DNA of 64,000 nt from Flavobacteriales bacterium (GTDB lineage Bacteria > Bacteroidota > Bacteroidia > Flavobacteriales > JASBRU01), in assembly GCA_030149285.1 (NCBI GenBank), contig JASBRU010000004.1, positions 278,063 through 342,062 on the forward strand, in the 5' to 3' direction. Shown here one piece after another: positions 7,513 to 17,469 of this stretch. The first letter of the stretch is position 1. Each line of letters begins with the position of its first letter. The notes beneath the pieces were generated by a model that saw only the letters and a list, made by a program, of their open reading frames with translations, was not told the DNA's origin and ran no database searches. The translations under genes and the position numbers were made by a program.

Positions 7513-9267
7513 ATGCTACGTACACACACTTGCGGAGAACTGAATATGAAAGCTGTAGGGCAAACCGTAACCCTATCAGGCTGGGTACATAAATCGCGCG
7601 ATTTTGGTGGAATGACCTTTATCGACCTACGCGATAGATACGGTATTACTCAACTTTCGTTTAACGAAGAAAGTGGTGATATGCTAGAGCAAGCTCGTAA
7701 ACTAGGCCGTGAGTTTGTAGTGCAAGTTACCGGAGAGGTAATAGAGCGTAGCAATAAAAACCTGAAAATCCCTACAGGGGAAATAGAGATAAAAGTTACT
7801 GCATTAAACATATTAAATGCTTCTAAAACTCCACCGTTTACTATTGAAGATGAAACGGATGGTGGCGAAGAGTTGCGTATGAAATACCGTTACCTAGACT
7901 TACGCCGTAAGCCGGTACGCGAAAACATGTTGCTACGTAGCCGTGTGAATTTAGAAGTACGAAAGTACTTGAGTGAGCAAGGTTTTGTAGATGTAGAAAC
8001 TCCTTACTTAATTAAATCTACACCGGAAGGTGCTAGAGACTTTGTAGTGCCATCGCGCATGAACCAAGGTCAGTTTTATGCGTTACCACAGTCACCTCAA
8101 ACCTTTAAGCAGTTGCTAATGGTTTCGGGTTTAGATAAATACTACCAAATTGTAAAATGCTTTAGAGACGAAGACCTTCGCGCCGATCGTCAGCCTGAAT
8201 TTACACAGATTGACTGCGAAATGAGTTTTGTAGAGCAAGAAGACATCCTAAATACTTTTGAAGGAATGCTAAAGCATATCCTAAAAGAAGTAAACGGTGT
8301 AGAGATTGACACTGTACCAAGGATGACTTATGATGATGCCATTAAACAATATGGTTCTGACAAGCCGGATATTCGTTTTGAGATGAAGTTTGGCGAGTTG
8401 AATGAGGTTGCCAAAAACAAAGGCTTTAATGTATTTGACAGTCAAGAACTGGTAGTAGGTATTGCTGCTCCGGGTTGTGCAGATTACACCCGTAAGCAAG
8501 TAGATGCCTTAATAGATTTTGTAAAGAGACCACAAGTTGGCGCAAACGGATTGGTTTGGGCTAAGTATAATGAGGATGGTACTTTTAAATCATCGGTAGA
8601 TAAATTTTATAGTCAAGAAGACCTTGCCGAATGGGCAAACGTATTGGGTGCAAACCCCGGCGATTTAATGCTGGTTATGGCTGGTGATGCCAACAAAACA
8701 AGAACCGCATTAAATGTGTTACGTTTAGAAATGGGTGAGCGTTTAGGCTTAAGAGACCCTAAGGTATATGCTCCGTTATGGGTATTAGACTTCCCTTTAT
8801 TAGAGTGGGACGAAGAAACCGAGCGTTACCATGCAATGCACCACCCTTTTACTTCGCCAAAGCCTGAAGACATGCACATGTTAGAAACAGACCCGGGTAA
8901 GGTAAGAGCCAATGCTTATGATATAGTGTTGAACGGTTCTGAAATAGGTGGTGGTTCTATTCGTATACACGATAAAGAAGTGCAAAAACGCATGTTTACC
9001 TTACTAGGTTTTAGCGATGAAGAAGCAAAAAACCAGTTTGGGTTTTTAATGGATGCTTTCCAGTATGGCGCACCTCCGCATGGTGGTATTGCCTTTGGTT
9101 TTGACAGATTGGTTGCCTTATTGGGCGGACAAGAGAGCATCAGAGATTTTATAGCTTTCCCTAAAAACAACGCAGGCCGCGATGTGATGATTGATGGCCC
9201 ATCAGAGATATCAGAAGAACAATTAAACGAGCTAGGCCTGAAATTAGATTTCAGCAATGACGAGTAA
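7513..9267 (+). CDS. aspS: Aspartyl-tRNA synthetase
   Basis: A 584-aa class II synthetase of the bacterial type that charges tRNA-Asp in the cytoplasm. The N-terminal OB-fold anticodon domain ([20 protein letters not shown]) is followed by the catalytic core. Motif 2 is in [19 protein letters not shown]. The bacterial GAD insertion follows, and motif 3 is in [13 protein letters not shown]. Length is normal. Whether it also charges tRNA-Asn cannot be decided here. A gatC gene in the window shows that an amidotransferase exists in this organism. The ClC gene overlaps the last 11 bp, so the two are probably translationally coupled. Confidence 0.97.
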   Translation: MLRTHTCGELNMKAVGQTVTLSGWVHKSRDFGGMTFIDLRDRYGITQLSFNEESGDMLEQARKLGREFVVQVTGEVIERSNKNLKIPTGEIEIKVTALNILNASKTPPFTIEDETDGGEELRMKYRYLDLRRKPVRENMLLRSRVNLEVRKYLSEQGFVDVETPYLIKSTPEGARDFVVPSRMNQGQFYALPQSPQTFKQLLMVSGLDKYYQIVKCFRDEDLRADRQPEFTQIDCEMSFVEQEDILNTFEGMLKHILKEVNGVEIDTVPRMTYDDAIKQYGSDKPDIRFEMKFGELNEVAKNKGFNVFDSQELVVGIAAPGCADYTRKQVDALIDFVKRPQVGANGLVWAKYNEDGTFKSSVDKFYSQEDLAEWANVLGANPGDLMLVMAGDANKTRTALNVLRLEMGERLGLRDPKVYAPLWVLDFPLLEWDEETERYHAMHHPFTSPKPEDMHMLETDPGKVRANAYDIVLNGSEIGGGSIRIHDKEVQKRMFTLLGFSDEEAKNQFGFLMDAFQYGAPPHGGIAFGFDRLVALLGGQESIRDFIAFPKNNAGRDVMIDGPSEISEEQLNELGLKLDFSNDE

Positions 9268-11038
9268 ACCTCAGTCTTTACTAGGCAAATTTTTAGTCTG
9301 GCGGGTGAAGCATATTTCACACCGGCAATTTGTATTGCTCTTAAGTATCGTTATTGGCTTTTTAGCGGGAATAGCTGCTGTGGTTATCAAAAACTCAGTG
9401 CATTTTATCCAAGAGTTACTGATACATGATTCAATTAAGGAGTATAAAAGCTATCTGTACTTTGCCTATCCGCTTATTGGTATTGCTGTTGCTGTAGTAT
9501 TTATCAAATATGTTATTCGCAATCGAGTAGGGCATGGTATTCCAACGGTACTACACACTATTTCCAAGCGCAATGGTATCATGAAAAGATATCAAATGTT
9601 TGCCTCAGTAATTACCAGTGCCTTTACAGTGGGTTTTGGGGGTTCGGTAGGACTAGAGGGGCCAACCGTTTCTACGGGTTCTGCTTTGGGTTCAAACATT
9701 GCGCAAGCAATGCACCTCAATTACAAAACACGCATCTTATTAATCGGTTGTGCAGCAGCCGGAGCCATGGCATCTATTTTTAAAGCACCTATTGCTGCTA
9801 TTGTATTTGCCATAGAGGTTTTCATGCTCGATTTAACACTATTTTCATTAGTACCCTTATTACTGGCATCAGTATCTGCGGCAGTAACATCACTATTCTT
9901 TTTAGGCGATGATGTACTGTTTCACTTCTCATTAAAAGATGCTTTTCAGTTAAGCGATATTCCTTTTTATATGTTGTTGGGAGTAGTAGCGGCAATCTTC
10001 TCAGTGTACTTTACAAAGGTGTATTTTTTCATTGCTAAGTTTTTCGATAGGATAAAAAACACCTTTAATAAATTACTTATTGGTGGCTTATTGTTAGGAC
10101 TACTACTCTATTTGTTCCCTCCGCTATATGGAGAAGGCTATGAACTCATCAATAGTTTATTAGAGGGTAAAGCCGAGCAGGTTTTAGAGCACACTATGTT
10201 TGAGAGCCTAAACTCGCAGTTCTTAGGAGTTGCAGTCTTCTTCTTGGCGGTATTGTTACTAAAGATTGTAGCAACCTCTATTACTTTTGGCGCAGGTGGT
10301 ATTGGTGGGATATTTGCACCAACCCTATTTATGGGTAGTACCATGGGCTTTTTGGTGGCTAAGGTGGTTAACGGCTTAGGTATTGGTAAACTATCCGAAA
10401 GTAACTTTACCCTTGTAGGGATGGCAGGTTTAATGGCAGGCGTACTGCATGCACCGCTTACAGCAATCTTCTTAATTGCAGAGTTGACAGGTGGTTATGA
10501 GTTGTTTATTCCGCTAATGATTACTTCGGCAATTTCATTTGCGCTGGTAAAATACTTCTTACCACACTCTGTTTATACCATGCAATTGGCCAAACGAGGC
10601 GAACTTTTAACCCACAATAAAGATCAGGCGATATTAACTTTATTAAAACTGGACTCTGTAATAGAAAACGACTTTATGCCTGTAAAACCAAACATGAATT
10701 TGGGTGAAATGGTAAAGGTGGTATCTAGCTGTAAGCGAAACTTATTTCCGGTACTGAACAAGGATAATGAGCTGAAAGGGGTAATTACCTTAGATGACAT
10801 TCGTGAGATTATGTTTACGCCCCAACTGTATGAAGAGGTGCTCGTAAAAAACATTATGCACAACCCTCCAGAAGTAATCTTCTACGAGGAAACGATGGAT
10901 GTGGTAATGGAAAAATTCAAAGGCAGTGGCGCCTGGAATTTACCGGTTATCCGAGATGGGCGTTACGTTGGCTTTGTATCTAAATCAAAGTTGTTCTCGG
11001 TTTATCGCCGTAAATTGATAGAGTTCTCTGGGGATTAA
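9257..11038 (+). CDS. ClC-family chloride channel/transporter with CBS pair
   Basis: A 593-aa inner-membrane protein. Residues about 20-440 form the ClC fold with ten or more membrane helices. The anion-site motifs are [12 protein letters not shown] (the glutamate is the gating residue of exchangers) and [14 protein letters not shown]. Two CBS domains at about 470-590 ([23 protein letters not shown]..., [18 protein letters not shown]) probably sense nucleotides. Known: the family moves chloride, either as a channel or in exchange for protons. The retained gating glutamate fits exchange, but this is not proven. It starts inside the aspS stop region. Confidence 0.92.
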   Translation: MTSKPQSLLGKFLVWRVKHISHRQFVLLLSIVIGFLAGIAAVVIKNSVHFIQELLIHDSIKEYKSYLYFAYPLIGIAVAVVFIKYVIRNRVGHGIPTVLHTISKRNGIMKRYQMFASVITSAFTVGFGGSVGLEGPTVSTGSALGSNIAQAMHLNYKTRILLIGCAAAGAMASIFKAPIAAIVFAIEVFMLDLTLFSLVPLLLASVSAAVTSLFFLGDDVLFHFSLKDAFQLSDIPFYMLLGVVAAIFSVYFTKVYFFIAKFFDRIKNTFNKLLIGGLLLGLLLYLFPPLYGEGYELINSLLEGKAEQVLEHTMFESLNSQFLGVAVFFLAVLLLKIVATSITFGAGGIGGIFAPTLFMGSTMGFLVAKVVNGLGIGKLSESNFTLVGMAGLMAGVLHAPLTAIFLIAELTGGYELFIPLMITSAISFALVKYFLPHSVYTMQLAKRGELLTHNKDQAILTLLKLDSVIENDFMPVKPNMNLGEMVKVVSSCKRNLFPVLNKDNELKGVITLDDIREIMFTPQLYEEVLVKNIMHNPPEVIFYEETMDVVMEKFKGSGAWNLPVIRDGRYVGFVSKSKLFSVYRRKLIEFSGD

Positions 11039-11100
11039 TTGGAACCTTTCAAAGCCAATTATAATTTGTAGATTTCGGGGTGTAATAAAATACTTCCCCT

Positions 11101-11991
11101 ATGAAACGTATACTTAAGCTTACAGCTGTATTTATTATTCTATTTTCTATAAATAGCAGGGCTCAAATAGATTCTCTGAGCTTAAACAACTTAATTCAGA
11201 TTGCCAAAGTCTATTCAAGAGGGTCAAGTGCACAGGGGGATGCCTATGCTGAAAAAATAGATTCTTTAAGAACACCTACGCTTAATCATATGTGCGATTT
11301 ATATATTGCAATTAATAAAGACCGTATGTCACTTTTGTCTGACAAATTCTTAACAAGACCCAGTAACGAAGAATTAAAACTATTCTTTGTGATTAGAAAG
11401 ATAAACTCTAATAACCGAAGTGATAAACCCATTGATAATATGGATGTGGCTAAAGAAGTTTTGGCAAGTGATTTTGATGAAAGATGGTTGTTGATAGATT
11501 ATTACTCTAAAATAAATCATGGACTTTCTTTTTTATTTAATGATGCAGACTTAAGTAAAGAGAATATAGACTTCTCTAGATTTAATCTTAAAAATAAGAC
11601 AGAAGAAGCAATCCTGTTTTCCGCACTATGTGATGCTTTTTTGCTGAGGTTTAGAGTTTTACAAATGATGAAAAACGACGAGAAGTTACTAGAGGTTGCA
11701 AGTAGACTTCCAAAAATAAATGGTAAAGATTATTACTATTATAAAGATTTTGATTTTGAAGATTTTGAGTGGTCTGGTTATGATAAAGAAAACTCTTTTA
11801 AGGAAAGAAGCATAAGGGCGTTATACTCTTACTTAATAGCTCATATGAATGCAGAAGCCGAATTAGGAAATGAAGAAGGGTTAGTTCGCAAAATTTATGT
11901 AAACTCAATAATGTCACAGAAAAAATACTTTAAGTATTCAGGTAATAAGAGAGACTTAAAAAAGATGTACAAAAAGTCTGGTTTAGATTAA
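11101..11991 (+). CDS. Hypothetical exported protein
   Basis: A 296-aa protein with a Sec signal peptide (hydrophobic residues 7-18, cleavage near SRAQ). The mature protein is mostly helical and charged, without motifs I recognise. It lies 62 bp after the ClC gene and 7 bp before the hydrolase gene, so it is probably co-transcribed with the latter. Base use resembles other accessory genes in the window (AT-rich). Confidence 0.65.
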   Translation: MKRILKLTAVFIILFSINSRAQIDSLSLNNLIQIAKVYSRGSSAQGDAYAEKIDSLRTPTLNHMCDLYIAINKDRMSLLSDKFLTRPSNEELKLFFVIRKINSNNRSDKPIDNMDVAKEVLASDFDERWLLIDYYSKINHGLSFLFNDADLSKENIDFSRFNLKNKTEEAILFSALCDAFLLRFRVLQMMKNDEKLLEVASRLPKINGKDYYYYKDFDFEDFEWSGYDKENSFKERSIRALYSYLIAHMNAEAELGNEEGLVRKIYVNSIMSQKKYFKYSGNKRDLKKMYKKSGLD

Positions 11992-11998
11992 CTTTATT

Positions 11999-12919
11999 AT
12001 GAAACAAAGCCTAAAACTAATTATATCCTTAGTATTCCTCCTTTTTGTCAATACCACAAATGCACAAAACGGAAAGATTTTATCTAAAGGATTAGTAGAT
12101 ATATCTGAAACTCCTGTGTGGAGAATGGTATCTGAAAACGATGTTTTAAAGCCCGATTATGAACACTTAAACCGATTAGATTTTTATGCTATTATTTATG
12201 AAAGTGATGGGTTAAAGGTTAGAGGTATAATAGTAGAGCCAAAAGCTGAAGGGAAGTACCCAGTTGTTATTTTTAACCGCGGGGGAAATCGCGATTATGG
12301 TCAATTAACTATTGGCACGATGGTTATGGTAATGTCTAAGTTAGCAGCAGAAGGTTATGTGATTATAGGTAGTAATTATCGTACTAATGATGAGTTTGGC
12401 GGGGTGGAAATTAATGATGTGCTATGCTTAACAGAAACCGTGAAAGAAATTGAAAAGGCAGACGATAACTGTATTGGAATGATGGGTTGGTCTAGGGGAG
12501 GCATGATGACCTATTTATCACTGAAAAATTCTACTAAAATAAAAACGGCAGTAGTAGGTAATGGAGTAGCAGACTTAAGTGCAGAAATAGATTTTCGCCC
12601 GAAGATGGAAGCTTATGTATATGCTCAATGTATCCCAAATTATTGGGAGAATAAGGATGCTGAACTTAAAAAACGTTCTGTAATATATTGGGCAGATGAA
12701 CTGAATAAAAACAGTAGTTTGTTAATTTTATGCGGAACAAAAGACACTAAAGTAAACCCCAAGCAAGCAGATTTAGCAGCCAATAAATTATCAGAAATAG
12801 GGTATAACTATGAGCTACGTAAATTTGAAACAGATCATCGCTTTTCTGATAAGCGAAAGGAACTAAATGACCTGTTAATTGAATGGTTTAATAAGGAGCT
12901 GAAAAACCATTGTGAATAG
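11999..12919 (+). CDS. Exported alpha/beta hydrolase, prolyl-oligopeptidase type
   Basis: A 306-aa protein with a Sec signal peptide (cut near TNAQ) and an alpha/beta-hydrolase fold of the S9/dienelactone-hydrolase group. The catalytic triad can be placed at S165 in GWSRGG, D249 in CGTKD and H280 in ETDHRF. FNRGGNRDYG near residue 95 probably forms the oxyanion region. It would act in the periplasm or outside on an ester or peptide, and the substrate is unknown. It is the last gene before repeat copy 2 and shows no separate terminator. Confidence 0.82.
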   Translation: MKQSLKLIISLVFLLFVNTTNAQNGKILSKGLVDISETPVWRMVSENDVLKPDYEHLNRLDFYAIIYESDGLKVRGIIVEPKAEGKYPVVIFNRGGNRDYGQLTIGTMVMVMSKLAAEGYVIIGSNYRTNDEFGGVEINDVLCLTETVKEIEKADDNCIGMMGWSRGGMMTYLSLKNSTKIKTAVVGNGVADLSAEIDFRPKMEAYVYAQCIPNYWENKDAELKKRSVIYWADELNKNSSLLILCGTKDTKVNPKQADLAANKLSEIGYNYELRKFETDHRFSDKRKELNDLLIEWFNKELKNHCE

Positions 12920-13352
12920 AATAGTTGCTCTTTGTTTATTGCCATAAGTTAATAGGGTTTCTATAGGGATTAATTTTCTCTCCTTTCCTCTTGCCTTGGT
13001 GCAAAAGGAACAAAAAATCAAGGCCACTCAAAATTCACTAAAAAACTGCGTTTTTACACTAAAACAAAAGAACTAGCCTACGGCTCAAAACAGCTTTTGT
13101 TTCTATACGCTTAAAAACTTGTTTTTCTTCATGTGAATTTTAAGATGCCGTTTTATTGCCTTCAAAGAAAGCAACTAGATGAAGTGTTTCCAGAAATAGC
13201 TGTAAATCAAGTGGAGTTGCGCCGACCAAAGGGAGGCAGGGCATGAAATGATAGATTTATCAGCGGTTTTGCTTGTAAAGCAAAAATTTCCTTAAACAAT
13301 CTTGAACTTTTGGTTCGTTTTGTTTCAAGACAAAATGAACAGATAAAGAGGC
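12920..13352. other. Intergenic between convergent genes, almost filled by repeat copy 2
   Basis: Apart from 67 bp at the left and 10 bp at the right, this stretch is the dispersed repeat. I see no gene. Confidence 0.7.
12987..13342 (+). repeat. Dispersed intergenic repeat, copy 2 (356 bp)
   Basis: The ends are imperfect inverted repeats that are each palindromic (left CCTCTTGCCTTGGTGCAAAA, right TTTTGTTTCAAGACAAAATG). The interior is nearly identical to the reverse complement of copy 3 at 27851-28206, also 356 bp. In the 65-bp block 13181-13245 I count one mismatch against 27943-28007. A stem-loop bounded by AAACAAAAG (13062-13070) and CTTTTGTTT (13094-13102) lies inside. There is no coding potential. 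It sits between two convergent genes. Confidence 0.9.
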
Positions 13353-13787
13353 TTACAGTGCAAGTTGCATCACATAATGCGGACCAATACCTTCAATAGC
13401 AAACTCATCACCTACTTTGCTAAAGTTTAGCTTTTTGTAGTAGCCACAGGCGGTAGTTCGGGCATTGCACCAGAGCACGTCAGCATTTCTTTCTTTCAGA
13501 ATTTCTAGGCTTTTGTGTACCAAAGCAGCACCGTAACCTTTGCCTCTATGCTTGGGTTCGGTAGCCATGCCTCGTAAACGATAAGGATTTTTAGCCTCTA
13601 CTTTAGGCTCATCATGATTGTAATAGGAAGCAATGCTAACTATCTCTCCATCTAAAAAGTAAGCCAAATGAAAACTGTTGGGATGTTCATCATCAGGATA
13701 CTCACACATGGATATTGGTTGATTAGGGCGCAACACTTTATGCCTTAAAGGCCTTGTTTCTGCTGCCGTAACCAAGCGTATTTCCAT
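13353..13787 (-). CDS. GNAT-family N-acetyltransferase
   Basis: A 144-aa protein with the GNAT acetyl-CoA site (MATEPKHRGKGYGAALVH, residues about 87-104) and the following helix-strand WCNARTTACGYYKKLNF. Family members acetylate amines of small molecules or proteins. The substrate is unknown. Its ATG overlaps the purQ stop by one base (TAATG), which suggests translational coupling. No functional link to purine synthesis is obvious. Confidence 0.85.
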   Translation of the reverse strand: MEIRLVTAAETRPLRHKVLRPNQPISMCEYPDDEHPNSFHLAYFLDGEIVSIASYYNHDEPKVEAKNPYRLRGMATEPKHRGKGYGAALVHKSLEILKERNADVLWCNARTTACGYYKKLNFSKVGDEFAIEGIGPHYVMQLAL

Positions 13788-14482
13788 TAAGCAGGCACTA
13801 AACTTGTAAGGATAGATTCAAATAACAAACGACCATCTGTGTTGCCTAAGTTTTCATCTGCAGCACGCTCCGGGTGAGGCATCATACCAAAAACGTTTTT
13901 GGTTTTGTTAGTTACACCCGCAATGTTTTGCACAGATCCGTTAGGATTAGCACGCATATTCACGCCACTTTCTGCATCGCAGTAACGGAATAAGATTTGC
14001 TTGTTATCAGATAGCTCTCTAAGGGTTTGGTCATCAGCAAAATAACGGCCTTCGCCATGAGCAATCGGTATTTTTAAGGCTTTACCTTTGTCTAAGGTAG
14101 CGGTAATTGCAGTTGTATCGGTAGCCGGTTTGATGTATACGTTTTTGCAGATAAACTTCTGGTTATCATTGTGTAACAATGCGCCAGGTAATAAACCTGT
14201 TTCACATAATACCTGAAAACCATTACATACACCTAGTACATATCCTCCGTTGTTGGCAAATTCTATCACCTTCTCCATAATAGGAGAAAACTTAGCAATA
14301 GCACCAGAACGCAAGTAGTCTCCGTAAGAGAAACCACCTGGCAACACTACAAAGTCTACACCCTGTAAGTCAGTGTCTTTGTGCCATAGTTCAACAACTT
14401 CTTGTTTAAGGATATTGCGCAACACGTATATCATATCGTGATCGCAATTTGAGCCGGGAAATATTACAACGCCAAATTTCAT
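13787..14482 (-). CDS. purQ: Phosphoribosylformylglycinamidine synthase, glutaminase subunit
   Basis: A 231-aa class I glutamine amidotransferase that supplies ammonia for the fourth step of purine synthesis. Motifs are VVIFPGSNCDHD at the start, GGFSYGDYLR, the nucleophile in GVCNGFQVL, and the His/Glu pair in MMPHPERA. A five-codon longer frame begins with TTG at 14497. It was rejected because the -7 box TACATTTG at 14494-14487 lies between it and the ATG. That box ends four bases before the ATG, so the mRNA may be leaderless. Many bacteria fuse PurQ to PurL, but here it is a separate small subunit. The GNAT gene follows with an overlap. Confidence 0.93.
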   Translation of the reverse strand: MKFGVVIFPGSNCDHDMIYVLRNILKQEVVELWHKDTDLQGVDFVVLPGGFSYGDYLRSGAIAKFSPIMEKVIEFANNGGYVLGVCNGFQVLCETGLLPGALLHNDNQKFICKNVYIKPATDTTAITATLDKGKALKIPIAHGEGRYFADDQTLRELSDNKQILFRYCDAESGVNMRANPNGSVQNIAGVTNKTKNVFGMMPHPERAADENLGNTDGRLLFESILTSLVPA

Positions 14483-14486
14483 GGTG

Positions 14487-14494
14487 CAAATGTA
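14487..14494 (-). promoter_or_regulatory. -7 box of purQ, implying a leaderless transcript
   Basis: TACATTTG on the minus strand ends 4 nt before the A of the purQ ATG at 14482. Normal spacing from the box puts the transcript start at or within a base or two of the ATG. Confidence 0.5.
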
Positions 14495-14508
14495 CAAAAA
14501 TCCAATAG

Positions 14509-17313
14509 TTAATTCGCTACAATTTCTTCATCTCTGGTACGAAACGGAATTGCCGTATTATACAGCTCTTCTATTAGGCGAATTAGACAATTTTCTATGT
14601 CAGTAATATCAGCAGAAGTGAGATTATTATTGCCGTTTAGGATGAGCTCCATTAAATAACTACTGGGTTTTCTGAGTGAGAATATCCCTGAAGAAATCTC
14701 GGCATCGGGGTTGTTTTTTAGGTAAAAATAAGCGTACATCAGTAATTGAAAAGGCTTTCCGTAATCAGGGTCTGTAAAGGGTAGTTCTATTTCATCAACC
14801 TTTAAAGTACGGGGTTCTACAAAACCAGTTTTATAGTCAATAATGCGGGTTTGCCCATTTAGCCTATCAATTCGGTCTATGATACCCCTAATTTTTACAG
14901 TTTTATCTAAGTTTTTTAGTGGGAGATACACCTCAAATTCTTGCTCCAAGCCTACAATTTCCAGCTTTGCATTTTCTGCTTTCAGCTTTCTTTGTTCTGC
15001 TTTTAAGAAATTGGTAATGAATCGAATAGCGACAGAGTAAGTCAATAAATTTTTGCCAGATTTGATGTCTCCATTCTTAAAATGTTGCTCAAAATACTTG
15101 GTAACCAAATTGGGTACTTCTTTTTTGAGTGCTTTAATAGCCTCATGATCAATCTCAAAGCCAATTAAGGGCCTGTATAATTCCTCTAAAGTATCGTGTA
15201 TTACTTGCCCTAGCGTATTGGCGGCAACGGTTTCTTCCAGTTCATCGGTATCATCAATGCCCAATACTTTTTTATGGTAAAAGTCAAGTGGGTTGCGGAT
15301 ATACGTAGCCAACGAAGATGGCGAAAAGCCTTTTTCGGCCAATTCATCTAATCGCTCTAAAATTGGTGCAGTTTTTACAATTTCAAAGGAATTCGGCTCG
15401 TTTTGTCGTACCGGAGCGTTGTATAAAGTCTTGTTAAACTGTATGTTAGGGTTTATATGAACCAGTTCATTTTCTAATTGAGTTATGAAACGACTTTGCT
15501 CCCCACTTCCAAAGGCATCTGTCTCGGTATTATACAGCAAATAAATGTTTTCTGCACGCTGTAATAATCGGTAAAAGTGATAGGCATAAACTGCATCTTT
15601 TTCTTCATACGTAGGTAAGCCTGTTTCCTTTTTTATGTCATACGGAATGAGGCTGTTAGCTGTTTTACCGGAGGGTAAAGTGCCCTCGTTTACAGCAGTT
15701 AGAATAATGGTTTTAAAGTCTAAAGCACGGGTTTCTAACATCCCCATTAATTGCAGTCCGCTAAGGGGTTCTCCAAAAAAGGAAAGTGTATCGGTATTGA
15801 CGAGTTGTTTAAAGAAACTTTGCAAAGTCTTATTATCCGAAATAAAACCATATTCGGTTTGTAATGACTTTAATCGGTTGAGAATTTTAGAAAAATGAAA
15901 CAAGTATTCCAGTTCAATGCTACTGTTGGATGTTTTTTGTTCAGAAAATGTGTCCTTTAAAAGGGTAATTAGGGCAGATAATCGACCTAAAAGTGTGTTT
16001 GCATCATTTTTTGAGTCTTCGAAGAGCAATTGAAGCACATTTTCATTTTTATGTTCCATTTTTTGGCTCAACTTTTCTAAATCTCGGTAAGAAACAAAAG
16101 CCATGTTACGCTTTATGATGTCACTAACCAATGCCCCCGAAACGGAATTCCCGAGGATGGCCATTGTGTAGCTATTTTCGAGCAAAGCATTTACATCTTT
16201 ATGATAAAAACGAGCAGTTTTGTCAACGCTCTCTCTGTAGCGTTCTACCTGGCTATGCAGCGAAAAAAATACCTCAAAAAACTGGGTTAAAGGAACGTTT
16301 TTGAGGGGGTATCCCATCGTTACATTTACCTTGTCTACCGTTTTTGGCAATGAATTCAATGTGGGCAAAAGCAGGTTCTCATCGGCCAACACAATTGCCG
16401 TATCTTGTAATTTTGGAGAAAGTTCTTTTTGCAAAATATTTCCGGCAATTTTTGCCTGGCCAATTTGTCCGGCAACACCTATTACCTCAATAATTTTTTT
16501 GTCCTTTTGTAATGAATTTTCTACCCAATTGAAAGCGCTTCCCTTTGGGAGTTTTCTATTTGCCCGATGGTTTCGTAAAAACAAACCTGCCTCATGTTTG
16601 GGGTTGTGTAAATAATATTCATCTGCATCCCAAAAAATCTCAGCTATGCCTTCAGTTAGTAGGTAGTCGATGATTTGTTCTTCGGCTTTGTTGAGGGCGT
16701 TTAATCCGGCAAAGAGAATTTTCTTTCCCTCCTGACTAATTTTCAGGTGCACTTTGTCAGGATTTTCTGCCACCTGACGGTATGCCATCCCTTGGTACCC
16801 TTGCTTTTTAGCTAATAAATTGTTGTTGAGTGCTTTGTAATATTTGCCTAAAGATTTCCAGAACTTTAGGTAACTTTTAATTAGGGTAGTTGCCTCAGCT
16901 TCATCTCCTACGCCCCAGCTTTCTAATTTTTTGGCTTCCTCTAAATAAGAGAATAGATAATCGGGGTTAATTAAATATCTGTCAACTTCATTAAAATCGT
17001 ACAACATTAAATGTCCCCATTTGCTAAAACTTTCAAAGGGTTCAATATTTTCTCCATCTACCTGCTTACAAGCATTGTACAGCTCAAAAAGTAAGCTCAC
17101 ATTATCTAGTACTTTAATGCCCGAAACATACTCTACAAAGTCTTCTGCAGCCAATATTTGTGGCATCCATATAGGTTTTTCAATACGCTTAGATAGCTCT
17201 GTTTTTAGAAACAAACCCGCTCTACGACTGGGTAAAACAATAATCAACTCTTCGGTGTTGCTGCCGTAGTTGTTAATGATGTGGGACGCTATTTTTCCTA
17301 AAAAACTTTCCAT
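14509..17313 (-). CDS. AddB-like PD-(D/E)XK nuclease family protein
   Basis: A 934-aa protein resembling the AddB/RexB subunit of AddAB. The N-terminus has a helicase-like fold without a working Walker A (IIVLPSRRAGLFLKTEL at about residues 26-42). The C-terminal 250 residues carry a nuclease domain: FSPSSLATYIRNPLDFYHKKVL, GQVIHDTLEELY and IIDRIDRLNGQTRIIDYKTG. It would work with the AddA-like protein encoded at 1-2037. In related genomes the two genes tend to be neighbours. A TTG nine codons upstream was passed over for the ATG at 17313. The purQ start is 26 bp downstream and has its own promoter. Confidence 0.88.
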   Translation of the reverse strand: MESFLGKIASHIINNYGSNTEELIIVLPSRRAGLFLKTELSKRIEKPIWMPQILAAEDFVEYVSGIKVLDNVSLLFELYNACKQVDGENIEPFESFSKWGHLMLYDFNEVDRYLINPDYLFSYLEEAKKLESWGVGDEAEATTLIKSYLKFWKSLGKYYKALNNNLLAKKQGYQGMAYRQVAENPDKVHLKISQEGKKILFAGLNALNKAEEQIIDYLLTEGIAEIFWDADEYYLHNPKHEAGLFLRNHRANRKLPKGSAFNWVENSLQKDKKIIEVIGVAGQIGQAKIAGNILQKELSPKLQDTAIVLADENLLLPTLNSLPKTVDKVNVTMGYPLKNVPLTQFFEVFFSLHSQVERYRESVDKTARFYHKDVNALLENSYTMAILGNSVSGALVSDIIKRNMAFVSYRDLEKLSQKMEHKNENVLQLLFEDSKNDANTLLGRLSALITLLKDTFSEQKTSNSSIELEYLFHFSKILNRLKSLQTEYGFISDNKTLQSFFKQLVNTDTLSFFGEPLSGLQLMGMLETRALDFKTIILTAVNEGTLPSGKTANSLIPYDIKKETGLPTYEEKDAVYAYHFYRLLQRAENIYLLYNTETDAFGSGEQSRFITQLENELVHINPNIQFNKTLYNAPVRQNEPNSFEIVKTAPILERLDELAEKGFSPSSLATYIRNPLDFYHKKVLGIDDTDELEETVAANTLGQVIHDTLEELYRPLIGFEIDHEAIKALKKEVPNLVTKYFEQHFKNGDIKSGKNLLTYSVAIRFITNFLKAEQRKLKAENAKLEIVGLEQEFEVYLPLKNLDKTVKIRGIIDRIDRLNGQTRIIDYKTGFVEPRTLKVDEIELPFTDPDYGKPFQLLMYAYFYLKNNPDAEISSGIFSLRKPSSYLMELILNGNNNLTSADITDIENCLIRLIEELYNTAIPFRTRDEEIVAN

Positions 17314-17398
17314 TGGGTATGGTTCTTGCAATATTCGCAAAAAAGTAAAGAAATATCGGCATTTTATAGAGATATCGAGGTGGGAACGATTTTTTTAT

Positions 17399-17406
17399 TA
17401 AATTTG
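17399..17406 (+). promoter_or_regulatory. -7 box of the first hydroxylase gene
   Basis: TAAATTTG matches TAnnTTTG. The predicted transcript start falls near 17413, inside the inverted repeat described next. Confidence 0.5.
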
Positions 17407-17410
17407 CAAC

Positions 17411-17435
17411 ATGAATTAGCGCTTAACTAATTCAT
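17411..17435. promoter_or_regulatory. Perfect 9-bp inverted repeat at the predicted transcript start
   Basis: ATGAATTAG, 7 nt, CTAATTCAT. It lies between the -7 box and the ATG of the hydroxylase gene, so it could be an operator or a 5' stem-loop in the mRNA. Confidence 0.45.
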
Positions 17436-17469
17436 TTCAACACATTTAGTGTAATAAAACGGAACTGTT

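Noticed and set aside
12987..13342. Repeat copy as a CRISPR array or insertion sequence with a transposase
   Set aside because: There are no regularly spaced direct repeats and no coding frame. It is a single palindromic element.
14483..14497. TTG start of PurQ five codons upstream
   Set aside because: A -7 promoter box lies between it and the ATG, and the family starts at the ATG.
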